Assembly: GCF_015326965.1 (NCBI RefSeq)
Contig: NZ_CP017659.1
Span: 4,654,001-4,718,000, forward strand
Source: Paenibacillus sp. JZ16
GTDB taxonomy: Bacteria > Bacillota > Bacilli > Paenibacillales > Paenibacillaceae
Length of the DNA: 64,000 nucleotides
Reading direction: 5' to 3'
Positions within the stretch are counted from its first letter, which is position 1; each line of letters opens with the position of its first letter. This document shows positions 18,535 to 27,736 of the stretch, in pieces. The position numbers and the translations under genes were made by a program. Under the pieces are notes generated by a model. The model did no database searches. It was not told where the DNA came from and worked only from the letters and a program-made list of their open reading frames with translations.

Positions 18535-18613
18535 AAGGAAATCCCCTCCGAAGAAAGTTAGTTATCTATATTATAGTATAAATAGAACGGTTGTATTAGG
18601 GGGTGACGGGTTT

Positions 18614-19009
18614 TTGAAGTTTAGGAGAGTTCTAGCCTGGCTCGTCTTGGTGATAGTGATTGGTTGTTCTGGTTTGAGCAAGATAGCTGTGCCTGAGGAC
18701 CTTCTCGCGGAGGGGGAAGATGAATTACGAATTCATTATTTCTATGAAGATGCCCATGCCGCGAATGAGCTGGATGAGCAAGCTCGGATTGTATGGTGGA
18801 GTGAAGAGGTCGACGATATGCCCGATGCCGACACAGAGGTTTTACAGGCAGCCATGTTACATAACGTAAGGGAGGAGATCGCCAAGCAAAAGGCCGAAAC
18901 GTTAGGACTTAGAAGATTTCCGTTTTTTGTAGTGGTGAACCATAAAGAAGTTGCCTTGAAAACAGCTGACTTGAATGATGTTGTAGACTTCCTAAAGAAG
19001 AACAGGTAG
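18614..19009 (+). CDS. Small putative lipoprotein, unknown function
   Basis: About 131 residues from a TTG start that follows a GGGGGTGAC site. The N-terminus is a short signal peptide with a possible lipobox (VIVIGCSG), so the protein is probably lipid-anchored outside the membrane. The C-terminal half reads like a thioredoxin-fold tail (LRRFPFFVVVNHKEVALKT then DLNDVVDFLKKN), but no CxxC is present. I do not recognise the family. It is divergent from the ANT(4')-like gene. Confidence 0.7.
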   Translation: MKFRRVLAWLVLVIVIGCSGLSKIAVPEDLLAEGEDELRIHYFYEDAHAANELDEQARIVWWSEEVDDMPDADTEVLQAAMLHNVREEIAKQKAETLGLRRFPFFVVVNHKEVALKTADLNDVVDFLKKNR

Positions 19010-19120
19010 AGATCGTAAAATCCTTATCCCCTCATTCCATCTTATGGTAATATATCCTTGCGGAAGTGGGGAAGTAGCCATCGCACCCGCTCCCGCAATA
19101 AATAGCTGAGGTGAGTAGAG

Positions 19121-19834
19121 ATGAGTAGAGCTGAGCAGAGTCAAGGCAAGACCAAGCAGGAACTGGACCGGGTTGTATTCATTGGCCGCACGTTTGAAGA
19201 ATACACGCATATGTTTGATTTGGAAATGTCGAACCTAGCCGGCAAAAGCGTATTGGATTGCCCTTCCGGTGCGTGTTCGTTCACCGCTCACGGTGCGAAG
19301 CGAGGTCTCGATATAACGGCCAGTGATATTGCCTATGACCACAAGCCGGATGACCTGGAGGCCAAGGGGCTGCAGGATATTGGGCATGCGATGGAAACGA
19401 TGGAGCAGGCGAAGAGAAATTATATCTGGGACTATTATGGAGATGTGGAGGGGCTTCGTCAGCATCGCCAGCAAGCGCTCCGTGATTGCGTTCAGGATAT
19501 GAGGGAGTTTCCGGATCGCTACGTCGCTGCGGTACTGCCGGAGCTGCCTTTTGATAACAATCAGTTTCATCTGGTGCTGTCCGCCCATTTTCTGTTTATC
19601 TACAGTGACCGATTGGATTATGACTTTCATGTCCAGACGATTCGGGAGCTGCTGCGGGTTGCCTCGGAAGAGGTGCGCATCTTTCCGTTAACCGATTTGT
19701 CGGGGGGGCGCTACGCTCATTTGGAGCGCCTGATTCATGAGCTAGAAGCAGACGGTTTTCGGGTGGCGGAAGTTAAAGTGCCTTATGAGTTTATGAAGAA
19801 CGGCAATTCGCTGTTGAGCATTCGTAAGATATAA
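19121..19834 (+). CDS. Class I SAM-dependent methyltransferase-like protein
   Basis: A 237-residue protein. LAGKSVLDCPSGACSFT (about 45-61) is a variant of SAM-binding motif I, with CPSG where DxGxG is usual. ITASDIAYDHKP gives the acidic motif II, and FHLVLSAHFLFIY is a motif IV strand. The C-terminal VRIFPLTDLSGGRY is typical of this group. The GAGGTGA site supports the chosen ATG. The substrate is unknown. The gene stands alone, followed by a hairpin. Confidence 0.75.
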   Translation: MSRAEQSQGKTKQELDRVVFIGRTFEEYTHMFDLEMSNLAGKSVLDCPSGACSFTAHGAKRGLDITASDIAYDHKPDDLEAKGLQDIGHAMETMEQAKRNYIWDYYGDVEGLRQHRQQALRDCVQDMREFPDRYVAAVLPELPFDNNQFHLVLSAHFLFIYSDRLDYDFHVQTIRELLRVASEEVRIFPLTDLSGGRYAHLERLIHELEADGFRVAEVKVPYEFMKNGNSLLSIRKI

Positions 19835-19842
19835 AAGGTGGG

Positions 19843-19876
19843 GAGGGAGCCGGCAATGTGCCGGGCTCCCTCTGTT
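19843..19876 (+). terminator. Terminator after the methyltransferase gene
   Basis: Stem GGGAGCCGGCA/TGCCGGGCTCCC followed by TCTGTTATT. It is positioned about 10 bp after the stop. Confidence 0.7.
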
Positions 19877-19923
19877 ATTAATTGGGGATGGTGGATGTCG
19901 TCAGGGAACATGGCGCGCCGTAT

Positions 19924-20553
19924 TCACTGTTCCAATGAATGCTCCTGTCTTACAGGAGCGCGGAGAATGGTTTTCATGGAGGAGGAGGCGGCTTTTCGTG
20001 GATCGGACAAATAAACCTCATGATGATGCCCGTCCTGTACGTAATGATGCTGTTTCATGTAAGCATACATTTTCGCCAGCGTATCAGGCTCTGTGCTGTA
20101 GGGGCCGATATGCATGATTTGGACGCATAGTCCCTCATGGATCGTTTCCAATACCACTTGCTGAATGGGCTCCAGATGATTTTTCTTGGAGAAGGCTTTG
20201 TCCCGTGCGGAATCGACGATCTCCGGGGTGACAAACGCCGGCATCCGAATGAGCAGCTTCCAATGCCATTCCTCTTTTGGAACCTCCAAACCATACCGAT
20301 CCGAGTTAACCCACCATTGCCCTTCAAGTTTAGGAACGGTGAAATCCTGAATCTCCGCCTTGCAATATCCCTTAACGCCATAGGCAACGGTATACAGCGC
20401 CTCGGTTGCATTCTCGAAAAGGGAGCTTTCGGGCGCGCCTTGACCTTCGAACGACAGATAGGGCAAGGGATCAAACTGCACGAGCTCGGGGGTGTTCCCG
20501 GCTGTATAATAGGTTTTATCGCTTTTGGCCAGATCGAGTTTAGGAAGCGGCAT
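19924..20553 (-). CDS. GyrI-like small-molecule-binding domain protein
   Basis: About 209 residues. An in-frame extension to 20820 overlaps the upstream gene and is rejected, because a GGAGA site sits just before the ATG at 20553. The protein has the GyrI/AraC-effector-like fold signs: a strand VQFDPLPYLSFEGQG at the N-terminus, a central EWHWKLLIRMPAFVTPEIV, and the late CVQIMHIGPYSTEPDTL followed by HHEVYLSDP. Stand-alone members bind small cationic or drug-like ligands; some hydrolyse cyclopropanoids or counter gyrase inhibitors. It lies 89 bp downstream of a WYL-domain regulator on the same strand, so the two are probably cotranscribed. Confidence 0.75.
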   Translation of the reverse strand: MPLPKLDLAKSDKTYYTAGNTPELVQFDPLPYLSFEGQGAPESSLFENATEALYTVAYGVKGYCKAEIQDFTVPKLEGQWWVNSDRYGLEVPKEEWHWKLLIRMPAFVTPEIVDSARDKAFSKKNHLEPIQQVVLETIHEGLCVQIMHIGPYSTEPDTLAKMYAYMKQHHYVQDGHHHEVYLSDPRKAASSSMKTILRAPVRQEHSLEQ

Positions 20554-20641
20554 ACATGAATCTCTCCTTTTTGGACATGATTTACGCCTATCATAAACCA
20601 GCTTCACTGACAGCATAGGAGTCAGTGAAGTTGTTGAAGGA

Positions 20642-21625
20642 TCAGTCCTCGTAATATGCGGCCAGGTCTCGGGCCGTCTCGGAGAGAACAGTTCGCAGCT
20701 GCTGCGGCTCAAGTACTTTGACTCCTTTGCCAAAAGAAAGCAGCAGATAAGGCATGTATTGCAGCATCCAATCCGGATGCATACGGAAATCGGCCTCATC
20801 GTCATTGCTTCTTGCGACAAGATAAGGCTGTAGGAACCACTGGTTGCATAACGTGTCCAGAACCTCGGAGCGACCTTGAAGGCGAACGGTTACCAACGTC
20901 GGTTCCTTCGCCTTCGACTTCGTATTGTGATCCTGATACTCATGAATATGGCTCATATAATCATGTACCGAGAAATGTTCCGGCATTTCAAATGTACGGC
21001 CTGTTACGCACAGGCTGTTCATCCGGTCTACCCGGAATACGCGGAGGGCCTCCCGTTGATGGCAATAGGCAATCAAATACCATTTGCCGAGCCGGTAGAT
21101 CAGCCCATAGGGATCAATATGGCGCTCCTCCACGGAGCCGCTGAAGGACTTCGCATATTGAAGGACCAGGGTTTCGCGTCTGGCAATGGCTTGCTCTAAC
21201 TCTCGCAATCTGGGGTGAAGCAAGGCACTCTGTGATGGCAGTGGGATGTGAATGCTGCCAACATGACGCCTCAAGTCTTCCAATTGAGATTCCTGAAGCC
21301 GGTGCTCAATCTTGGTTAGTGCCTTTTCAAGAGCATCCGTAAACGGATAGTCCGCTTGCCGGGCAAGTAGCGCACTGTGTTCCATGGCTTTAAGCTCGGT
21401 TAGTTCGAAGAACAGCGGCACGCTTAAAAAAGAATCGGGCAGCCTGAATCCCCCGCCATGTCCGGATTCGGATATGATAGGGACCCCGCTCATATCCAGC
21501 GTGTCGATGTATCGGTAGACCGTTCGGACACTTAGCTCAAGCCTCTCCGCCAATTGCTCGGCCGTCATTTTTTTATGGGATCGAAGCAGCCATAGTATGG
21601 ATAACAGATAGTCCAGCTTAGCCAT
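20642..21625 (-). CDS. HTH-WYL domain transcriptional regulator (YafY type)
   Basis: About 327 residues. The N-terminal DeoR-type helix-turn-helix reads MTAEQLAERLELSVRTVYRY, with the wing SESGHGGGFRLPDSF. The WYL domain is centred on YRLGKWYLIAYCHQREALR (about 175-195), followed by the FRVDRM strand and a C-terminal WCX extension. Members sense nucleotide-type or other ligands, and some control defence or DNA-damage genes. The start is taken at the internal ATG (MAKLDYLLS); a GTG 9 bp upstream is also possible. It probably controls itself and the GyrI-like gene downstream. Confidence 0.85.
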   Translation of the reverse strand: MAKLDYLLSILWLLRSHKKMTAEQLAERLELSVRTVYRYIDTLDMSGVPIISESGHGGGFRLPDSFLSVPLFFELTELKAMEHSALLARQADYPFTDALEKALTKIEHRLQESQLEDLRRHVGSIHIPLPSQSALLHPRLRELEQAIARRETLVLQYAKSFSGSVEERHIDPYGLIYRLGKWYLIAYCHQREALRVFRVDRMNSLCVTGRTFEMPEHFSVHDYMSHIHEYQDHNTKSKAKEPTLVTVRLQGRSEVLDTLCNQWFLQPYLVARSNDDEADFRMHPDWMLQYMPYLLLSFGKGVKVLEPQQLRTVLSETARDLAAYYED

Positions 21626-21751
21626 GGACAGCACTCGCTTTCTTCATGTTATTTCGGTTATATCCGGCTTAATGAAGCTATTATAACAATCCATGAGGGG
21701 GTATGATCAAGCGAATAAAACGGGGTTTCCTGGTATAACAAATAACAAAAC

Positions 21752-21769
21752 TTCAATATTGATATTGAA
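21752..21769. promoter_or_regulatory. Palindromic operator candidate upstream of the TetR gene
   Basis: TTCAATATTGATATTGAA is a perfect inverted repeat (8+2+8). It is located about 45 bp before the TetR-family start, overlapping the likely promoter. The place and size fit autoregulation by a TetR dimer. The assignment is inferred. Confidence 0.55.
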
Positions 21770-21812
21770 TGATGGTTTGTTATAATGTGTTCAACAGAGA
21801 GGGGGCGTGAAG

Positions 21813-22454
21813 ATGGGCAGTCGGGCGGACAATGTAAGTCCCGTTTCGGTGCTCATTGAACCTATGTCACATGACCAACCACTAACGAAAGAAGCCATAT
21901 TGGACGCGGCCGAGCAGACGCTTCGGCGCTATGGTCCTGACAAAACCTCGGTTGTCGATGTTGCCAAGGCGCTTCAAGTCAGCCATGGATCCCTGTATCG
22001 GCATTTTCCCAGCAAGGCCGCTCTGAGAGAAGCCGTAACGGAACGGTGGCTGCAGCGGATTGCGGATCCGTTACAGAAGATTGCAGACGGAACGGAGGGC
22101 AGCGCCACCGATCGCTTGCGGTTATGGACGGATACCCTCATCCGGGCCAAACGGGCTTATGTCCTCGAGGATCCCGAGATGTTTGCCATGTATACGACCG
22201 TGACGCTGGAAGCCGTCAAGGTAATTGATACGCATGTAAAGCTGTTAATCGGACAGGTTGCCCAGATCATCGATCGAGGGATGCTTACTGGTGAATTTAA
22301 GCCGGGCCAGTCGGAGTCGGTGGCAAAAGCCTTTTTCATGGCAACGTCCCTGTTTCATCATCCGGTGCATGCTTCTCAGTGGACCTCGCAGGAGATTGAA
22401 GCCGATTTTGACTCGGTGTGGGCCATATTGTTATCCGGAATCGCGAAACAGTAA
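21813..22454 (+). CDS. TetR/AcrR-family transcriptional regulator
   Basis: About 213 residues. The helix-turn-helix lies at about 20-65 (TKEAILDAAEQTLRRYGPDK, then VSHGSLYRHFPSKAALREAV). The helical ligand domain follows. A GAGGGGG site is 7 bp from the chosen ATG; the GTG at 21807 is too close to it. The adjacent rightward SDR gene is a likely target. The ligand is unknown. Confidence 0.9.
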   Translation: MGSRADNVSPVSVLIEPMSHDQPLTKEAILDAAEQTLRRYGPDKTSVVDVAKALQVSHGSLYRHFPSKAALREAVTERWLQRIADPLQKIADGTEGSATDRLRLWTDTLIRAKRAYVLEDPEMFAMYTTVTLEAVKVIDTHVKLLIGQVAQIIDRGMLTGEFKPGQSESVAKAFFMATSLFHHPVHASQWTSQEIEADFDSVWAILLSGIAKQ

Positions 22455-22561
22455 ACGGGTGAGAATCATAGTTAGAGGGAACTAAGCAGGGGTAGAGGCG
22501 GCCGTTATGCATTTCCGAACAGCACTTCGGGAGCTGGTGCAGCGAGATCACCCATTACGTT

Positions 22562-22608
22562 AAAAAGATGCTATTCTTGGCGATGTGCATGAGATAGCGT
22601 CTTTTTTG
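22562..22608 (+). terminator. Terminator of the TetR-family gene
   Basis: Stem AAAGATGCTAT/ATAGCGTCTTT followed by a T-run. It separates the regulator gene from the SDR promoter. Confidence 0.75.
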
Positions 22609-22618
22609 TATATATATC

Positions 22619-22656
22619 ATTACAAATGACAAAAATATAAAACTGTCACTTGTAAT
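22619..22656. promoter_or_regulatory. Inverted-repeat operator candidate upstream of the SDR gene
   Basis: Two 13-bp arms, ATTACAAATGACA and TGTCACTTGTAAT, pair with one mismatch across a 12-bp spacer. A further half-site-like ATTACAAAAAATGAC lies at 22681. It differs from the palindrome before the TetR gene, so it may belong to another regulator (for example a MarR- or HxlR-type) or to the promoter itself. Confidence 0.45.
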
Positions 22657-22762
22657 TTGTAATGTGTAGACATATAATCAAATTACAAAAAATGACGTAC
22701 AGATCAGAGGATCCATCTGATGAGATATTCGTGCACCTAATTCATATGCGGGAGGTTGTATC

Positions 22763-23506
22763 ATGACAAAGAGTTTATCGGGCAAGGTAGCTATCGTAAC
22801 GGGAGCATCAAGAGGCATCGGGCGTGAAATTGCGGAGAGACTTGCGGAGAACGGGGCTAAAGTAGTGGTAAACTATGCAAGCAGCCCGGCTAAAGCCGAG
22901 GAAGTGGTGAGCGCCATTAAGCAAAGCGGCGGCGAAGCCCGGGCCATTCAAGCTGATATTCGTCAGGTAGCAGCGATTGAACGACTGTTTGGTGAAACGA
23001 TCGAGGTTTATGGCGGCATCGATATTCTCGTGAACAATGCCGGCATCATGACAACTAAGCCGGTTGCTACCATGAGGGAGGAAGATTTCGATCAGCAGTT
23101 TGCGATTAATGTGAAGGGGACTTATTTCGCGATCCAGCAGGCTTTTCACCATATGAATTCGGGCGGCCGCATCATCAATTTCTCGACGTCGGTGGTTGGG
23201 CAGATGTTCCCGGCGTACAGCGTATATGCAGGCACGAAGGGCGCTGTAGAGCAGTTTACGCGTCAGTTGGCCAAAGAATTCGGACCCAAAGGAATTACAA
23301 TTAACGCAGTGGCGCCCGGACCGATTAATACGGAGCTCTTTACAGTTGGCAAATCGGAGGAGCAGATCGCGGGTATCGCAAACATGAATGCTTTCGGACG
23401 TCTGGGAGAACCGGATGATGTTGCAGGGGCCGTCCTCTTTCTGGCCGGTGAAGAGTCGAAATGGATCACAGGCCAAACGATCCGCGTGAACGGCGGTTTT
23501 GTGTAA
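22763..23506 (+). CDS. Short-chain dehydrogenase/reductase (SDR)
   Basis: A 247-residue classical SDR. The NAD(P)-binding motif is VTGASRGIGREIA, the structural motif is DILVNNAGIM, and the active site is Ser in NFSTSVVG with YSVYAGTKG (YxxxK). The C-terminal GQTIRVNGGFV is typical of 3-oxoacyl-ACP reductase-like proteins. A GGGAGG site precedes the ATG. Clustering with a TetR regulator suggests inducible metabolism of a carbonyl compound rather than the housekeeping FabG. The substrate is unknown. Confidence 0.9.
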   Translation: MTKSLSGKVAIVTGASRGIGREIAERLAENGAKVVVNYASSPAKAEEVVSAIKQSGGEARAIQADIRQVAAIERLFGETIEVYGGIDILVNNAGIMTTKPVATMREEDFDQQFAINVKGTYFAIQQAFHHMNSGGRIINFSTSVVGQMFPAYSVYAGTKGAVEQFTRQLAKEFGPKGITINAVAPGPINTELFTVGKSEEQIAGIANMNAFGRLGEPDDVAGAVLFLAGEESKWITGQTIRVNGGFV

Positions 23507-23535
23507 TACTCACACCATCAAAATAACGCAAGAAC

Positions 23536-23563
23536 AAAAAGGCACCGGGAGTCCGGTGCCTTT
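23536..23563. terminator. Bidirectional intrinsic terminator
   Basis: A perfect stem, AAAGGCACCGG/CCGGTGCCTTT, lies between the convergent SDR and LOG-family genes. Confidence 0.85.
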
Positions 23564-23675
23564 CGTTACGCATACGGTCGATCTGTTGTAGAGAATCCTA
23601 AATACGTATCAACCAACATGGAGTATAGACTTCCCTGAATGCGTGGGAAAGATCGCTGTTCTCCGCAAACGCCCC

Positions 23676-24254
23676 TTAATCCAAGTCCTTCCACTTCACG
23701 TCCAGCGTTGGAGGGGTGTAGCTATCCATGAGCTCGAGCAGCTTGAGCGGGTCATCGGAGAGGTTGATCAGGTTTAGGTGGGAGGCATTGGAGAAACCTT
23801 CCGTGATACTGTACTGAATCAGCTTCATGAACGGCTCATAATACTCCCGGACATTCAGCAGCCCGATCGGTTTCTGATGAATTCCGATTTGCGACCAGCA
23901 CAATACCTCGAACAATTCCTCAAAGGTTCCAAAACCGCCCGGTATGGCGATAAACCCGTCGGACAGCTTCGCCATCGTCGCTTTGCGCTCATGCATATCC
24001 GCTACTTCAATGAGCTGGGTCAGCTCGGTATGTACAATCTCGCCTTTAAACAGTCCTCTCGGCATCACCCCGATAACTTCACCGCCATGCTGCAAAACGG
24101 CGTTAGCCACTTCACCCATCAATCCGATTTTGGAGCCGCCGTATACGAGCTTGTATTGGTTGTGGGCAATATGTCTGCCGAGCTCGGCAGCTTTCGCTTT
24201 ATAATCTGGATGTTCCCCCATGTTCGATCCCGCAAATACACATATGGATTTCAA
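23676..24254 (-). CDS. LOG-family protein (cytokinin riboside 5'-monophosphate phosphoribohydrolase-like)
   Basis: About 192 residues. It begins with [19 protein letters not shown] and carries the family motif [12 protein letters not shown] (PGGxGTxxE) and the upstream GVMPRGLF. These Rossmann-like enzymes cut the N-glycosidic bond of nucleoside 5'-monophosphates. In bacteria the physiological role is often unclear. The TTG start is preferred because AAGGAGT lies 8 bp before it, while the alternative GTG sits directly on the ribosome binding site. The length is normal for the family. Confidence 0.9.
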   Translation of the reverse strand: MKSICVFAGSNMGEHPDYKAKAAELGRHIAHNQYKLVYGGSKIGLMGEVANAVLQHGGEVIGVMPRGLFKGEIVHTELTQLIEVADMHERKATMAKLSDGFIAIPGGFGTFEELFEVLCWSQIGIHQKPIGLLNVREYYEPFMKLIQYSITEGFSNASHLNLINLSDDPLKLLELMDSYTPPTLDVKWKDLD

Positions 24255-24471
24255 TTCGCACACTCCTTGACAAGATGTTGATATTTCATTCGTGTAATTA
24301 TACTATATATAGTGATTTATGTCATGGCGTCGATGAACTATGTTGTTAATGATCATCAGATGGCACCTCTTATCTTATGGCATACATGTTAGCATTATCA
24401 TGAGTTTGTTCTTGAATTGTGTAAAAAGTAAAGGTTTAGTCATCCCAGGGAATCGCGGAGGTAGCACAAGT

Positions 24472-24789
24472 ATGGATATGAATGAAGCGCAGCAATGGAT
24501 TAAACAATTTTATGGAGAGCGAGGCTGGACCGAGTACGGCCCCTTTATTCGCGTTGGGTTTTTGATGGAGGAGACAGGGGAAACGGCGCGTGCCGTTCGC
24601 GCTTATGAGATCGGCAGGGACCGCCCTGACGAGGAGGTTCAATCCAAGGAACAGCTCAAGCAGGATTTGGTGGAGGAGATCGGCGACGTGCTCGGCAACA
24701 TTTCACTGTTGGCGGATCTTTATGGGATTTCGCTGGAAGAAGCGTTTACGGCCCATCAGCAGAAGCTGCTGAAGCGGTTTGGTTCTTAA
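24472..24789 (+). CDS. MazG-like nucleotide pyrophosphohydrolase
   Basis: A 105-residue all-alpha NTP pyrophosphatase. The metal-binding pattern EExxE...EExxD is visible as MEETGETARAVRAYEIGRD, then DLVEEIGDVLGNISLLAD. Such proteins hydrolyse non-canonical or excess (d)NTPs to monophosphates. A CGGAGGT site lies 9 bp upstream of the chosen ATG; longer in-frame starts are not supported. The gene stands alone. Confidence 0.85.
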   Translation: MDMNEAQQWIKQFYGERGWTEYGPFIRVGFLMEETGETARAVRAYEIGRDRPDEEVQSKEQLKQDLVEEIGDVLGNISLLADLYGISLEEAFTAHQQKLLKRFGS

Positions 24790-24949
24790 ATGAACGAAAG
24801 TCGGGTCCTTCCTATCATCAGATGATGACATGGCGGAGTCATTGAATGGCTGAATGGCAGCATACATAACCGGCTTGATAGCGCATCGCAGGAATTATGG
24901 CAGTAGCCAGAAAGCCGAAAGGATACGTCCGGGTTTAGAACTGTAAAAA

Positions 24950-24992
24950 GGCTGCAACCCAGGGTCCAATGGACGTTGGGGTGCAGCCTTAT
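24950..24992. terminator. Terminator between the MazG-like gene and etfA
   Basis: Arms AAGGCTGCAACCC and GGGGTGCAGCCTT form a strong stem, with an A-rich flank on the left and AT-rich DNA on the right. It probably serves the leftward etf transcript, and possibly both. Confidence 0.65.
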
Positions 24993-25024
24993 CATATTAT
25001 ATCATCTAATGAGCTTGAATTATG

Positions 25025-26002
25025 CTAGGATACCAGGACTTTGCGGAATTCCTGCGTCAGCAGCGGAACGATGTCGAACAGATCGCCGACGATGCCGTAA
25101 TCGGCTACCTTGAAGATCGGTGCCTCAGGGTCTTTGTTGATGGCGATAATGACCCGCGATTGGCTCATGCCGGCCAGATGCTGGATGGCGCCGCTAATGC
25201 CGCAGGCAATATAGATCTCGGGCGTAACGACTTTGCCGGTCTGCCCGATCTGGAGCGCGTAATCGCAGTAGCCGGCATCACAGGCGCCTCGCGATGCGCC
25301 GACGGCACCGCCGAGCAGGTCCGCGAGCTCCTCCAGCGGCTGGAAGCCTTCCGCGCTCTTCACGCCGCGCCCGCCGGAGATGACGATTTTGGCTTCCGAG
25401 AGGTCGATTTTTCCCGTGGTTTTGCGGACGACGTCCTTTACCACGGAGCGGAGGGAAGGGGCAGGGTAAGCGATGTCCTCAATGCTGGCGCTCGCGCCTT
25501 CGATGGCTTCCGCAGCAGGAATATTGTTCGGACGCACCGTGACCACCCACGGTCCGTTCTGGAAGACGCGCTTCTCAAAGGCTTTACCCGCATAGAGCGG
25601 ACGAGTGAACACCACTTCTCCACTTTCCGTCTCGATCGCGGTTACGTCGGAAATTTGCCCGGCATTCAGGGAAGCGGCGACGAGCGGTGCTAAATCGCGG
25701 CCGATAGCTGTATGTCCGAAGAGTACGGCATCCGGCTTGGCCTGACCGATAACCGCTTCAATGGCGGCCATATAAGCTTCAGGATTATAATTTTCCAGAT
25801 CATCATGCTCAACCGTATAGATCGTATCGGCACCATAGGCGTTCAGGGCCGATACAGCCTCCGTAATGTTGGAGCCCGCAACCAGAATGCGGATGCTGTC
25901 ACCGTCACCTGCAATCAAGCGAGCCGCGCCAAGCGTTTCGAGAGCAACCTGACGCAGCTTCCCATCCCGGTTCTCGGCATACACTAATATCGTTTTGCTC
26001 AT
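25025..26002 (-). CDS. etfA: Electron transfer flavoprotein alpha subunit
   Basis: A 325-residue ETF alpha subunit of standard length. The C-terminal FAD-binding domain shows [34 protein letters not shown] and [21 protein letters not shown]. It forms a heterodimer with EtfB and accepts electrons from acyl-CoA dehydrogenases such as the FadE encoded nearby. A TAGGAGGT site precedes the ATG. It is third in a fadR-etfB-etfA order, like the end of the B. subtilis lcfA operon, but 276 bp of empty DNA separates it from etfB. Confidence 0.95.
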   Translation of the reverse strand: MSKTILVYAENRDGKLRQVALETLGAARLIAGDGDSIRILVAGSNITEAVSALNAYGADTIYTVEHDDLENYNPEAYMAAIEAVIGQAKPDAVLFGHTAIGRDLAPLVAASLNAGQISDVTAIETESGEVVFTRPLYAGKAFEKRVFQNGPWVVTVRPNNIPAAEAIEGASASIEDIAYPAPSLRSVVKDVVRKTTGKIDLSEAKIVISGGRGVKSAEGFQPLEELADLLGGAVGASRGACDAGYCDYALQIGQTGKVVTPEIYIACGISGAIQHLAGMSQSRVIIAINKDPEAPIFKVADYGIVGDLFDIVPLLTQEFRKVLVS

Positions 26003-26278
26003 ATCATAACCTCCTAGGATCCATTTGGGATTGAAGAGAAGAGATTTGACGATTTAACCAACCTGAGCAACTTAAGCGAATTCAGGGGATTTCCTCAGAA
26101 GCGCTGCTGCTCGGATTTCGCGGAACGTATCAAGCGAAAAGCGTGCATGACGGACATCCCGTAAACCATACAATCAGAATACATAGGGAATGATGGCGCG
26201 GCTCTCCGTCGGGTCCGTGTAACCGCATTCAATAGTACGAGTCAAAGGGGTATATTCGTACATTCGAATACCCGTTCA

Positions 26279-27046
26279 TCAGATCACTTTCGACTGGGTG
26301 CGGAGCAAGGATACCAGCTCATGCGCCACTTCGGCGGGCTCGCCCTTCAGAATGCGTCCTGCACTTCGCTCCGGCGGCAGGGACAGCTCGCTTTGCTTCG
26401 TTGCCGGCTGGATATCGGCTTCCGATAATCCGAGATCATCCAGGGTCAACGTCTGAAATGGCTTTTTCTTAGCCTTCATGATGCCAGGCAGCGATGGATA
26501 GCGTGGTTCGTTCAAACCTTGCTGTGCCGTGAAAATCGCCGGGAGCTGAACCTCCAGCACTTCAAGATCGCCTTCGGCATCCCGGTGCACTTCAGCCGTG
26601 GTACCGTTCAGCGTAAGCTTGGTAATGGAGCCGGCATGTGAAATACCGAGAAGGCTTGCCAGGCGAATGGCCACCTGACCCGAACCGCGGTCAACGGAGA
26701 AGTTGCCGCCGAGGATCAGATCCGGGCTTTCCTTGGACAAATACGCGTGCAGCACTTTGGATACCGCATATTCATCGTCCGGAATCCGCTCGTCGGAGAT
26801 CAGCACGGCATCATCTGCACCCATCGCGAGGGCAGTGCGTAGGGTCTCTGCCGTACGATCCGGCCCGACGGACAAGAGTGTCACGCTGCCGCCGTGGTCA
26901 TCCCGAAGCTTCACGGCTTCTTCCACCGCATATTCGTCATACGGATTGATGACAAATTTCACCCCATCCTCGGCAATCGATCCGTTCTCAATCGTAATTT
27001 TTTCCTCCGTGTCAAAGGTCTGTTTAAGCAATACCACAATCTTCAT
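26279..27046 (-). CDS. etfB: Electron transfer flavoprotein beta subunit
   Basis: A 255-residue ETF beta subunit. The N-terminus MKIVVLLKQTFDTEEKI, the NPYDEYAVEEAVKLRD segment and ALAMGADDAVLISD are standard. It binds AMP in the ETF heterodimer. The long segment after residue 200 includes the recognition-loop region (EPRYPSLPGIMKAKKKP). A GGGAG site precedes the ATG. It lies directly downstream of fadR on the same strand. Confidence 0.95.
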   Translation of the reverse strand: MKIVVLLKQTFDTEEKITIENGSIAEDGVKFVINPYDEYAVEEAVKLRDDHGGSVTLLSVGPDRTAETLRTALAMGADDAVLISDERIPDDEYAVSKVLHAYLSKESPDLILGGNFSVDRGSGQVAIRLASLLGISHAGSITKLTLNGTTAEVHRDAEGDLEVLEVQLPAIFTAQQGLNEPRYPSLPGIMKAKKKPFQTLTLDDLGLSEADIQPATKQSELSLPPERSAGRILKGEPAEVAHELVSLLRTQSKVI

Positions 27047-27084
27047 CGGTTAAACGCTCCCTTCAATATGAATATCAGCGGGAC

Positions 27085-27675
27085 TTATTGTCCGCCGGAA
27101 ACACCGTTCAGGAAAAAGCTAAGCGTCTCATCCGCCTGATCGGTCAGAGAATACTTGCGGCCGGAGATCAGCCAAGAGGTCACCGCTTCGTCCATCGCGC
27201 CAAAAATCAGGTTGCGCACCAGCTTGACGTTCAGATCGGAACGGAATTTCTGTTCTTTGATGCCCTGTTCCAGAATATTCTCGATCAGCACAATATATGG
27301 CTTCAAAGCGCTGCCGATTTCCTTGCGCAGCTCCAGATCGCTCTGCCGCAGCTCAATCTGAGTGACATAAGCAAGCTCAGGATTGCTCTCCAGCTCCGAA
27401 AAATGGATGCTGCACACCGTCCGCAGCGCTTCCACGGCATCCGTGGTTCCTTCCACGCTTTCGTGGAATTTGCCGACCAGCTCGCCAAGCTTCTCCTGGA
27501 ACAGGCGGATCAGGATATCCTCCTTCCTCTTAAAGTACAAATAGATGGTGCCGTCAGCCACGCCGGCAGCTTTGGCGATCTTGGAAACCTGGGACCGGTG
27601 GTAGCCGTTCTCGGCGAATACTTTCAGGGCGCCCTGGAGAATAAGGTGGTATTTTTCATTTTTTTTACTTGTCAT
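27085..27675 (-). CDS. fadR: TetR-family fatty-acid degradation regulator FadR
   Basis: A 196-residue TetR protein close to B. subtilis FadR (YsiA). The HTH region reads HRSQVSKIAKAAGVADGTIY followed by LYFKRKEDIL, and the ligand domain contains TQIELRQSDLELRKEIG, both FadR-like. FadR represses beta-oxidation genes and is released by long-chain acyl-CoA. It heads the fadR-etfB-etfA unit and is divergent from fadF, with a palindrome in its own promoter region. A GGGGTGAG site precedes the ATG. Confidence 0.9.
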   Translation of the reverse strand: MTSKKNEKYHLILQGALKVFAENGYHRSQVSKIAKAAGVADGTIYLYFKRKEDILIRLFQEKLGELVGKFHESVEGTTDAVEALRTVCSIHFSELESNPELAYVTQIELRQSDLELRKEIGSALKPYIVLIENILEQGIKEQKFRSDLNVKLVRNLIFGAMDEAVTSWLISGRKYSLTDQADETLSFFLNGVSGGQ

Positions 27676-27709
27676 ATGCTCACCCCGGTGTTAGAATACA
27701 GTTAAAATT

Positions 27710-27729
27710 ATGAATGAATACTCATTCAT
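27710..27729. promoter_or_regulatory. FadR box candidate
   Basis: ATGAATGA and TCATTCAT form a perfect inverted repeat around ATAC, placed 35 bp upstream of fadR. The form agrees with the TGAATGA...TCATTCA boxes known for Bacillus FadR. It would autoregulate fadR-etfBA and could also reach the divergent fadF unit, although about 410 bp separate it from the fadF start. Confidence 0.75.
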
Positions 27730-27736
27730 TTCTTGT

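Noticed and set aside
19924..20820. 298-residue version of the GyrI-like protein
   Set aside because: The extra N-terminus overlaps the WYL gene and is not conserved-looking. A good ribosome binding site supports the shorter start at 20553.
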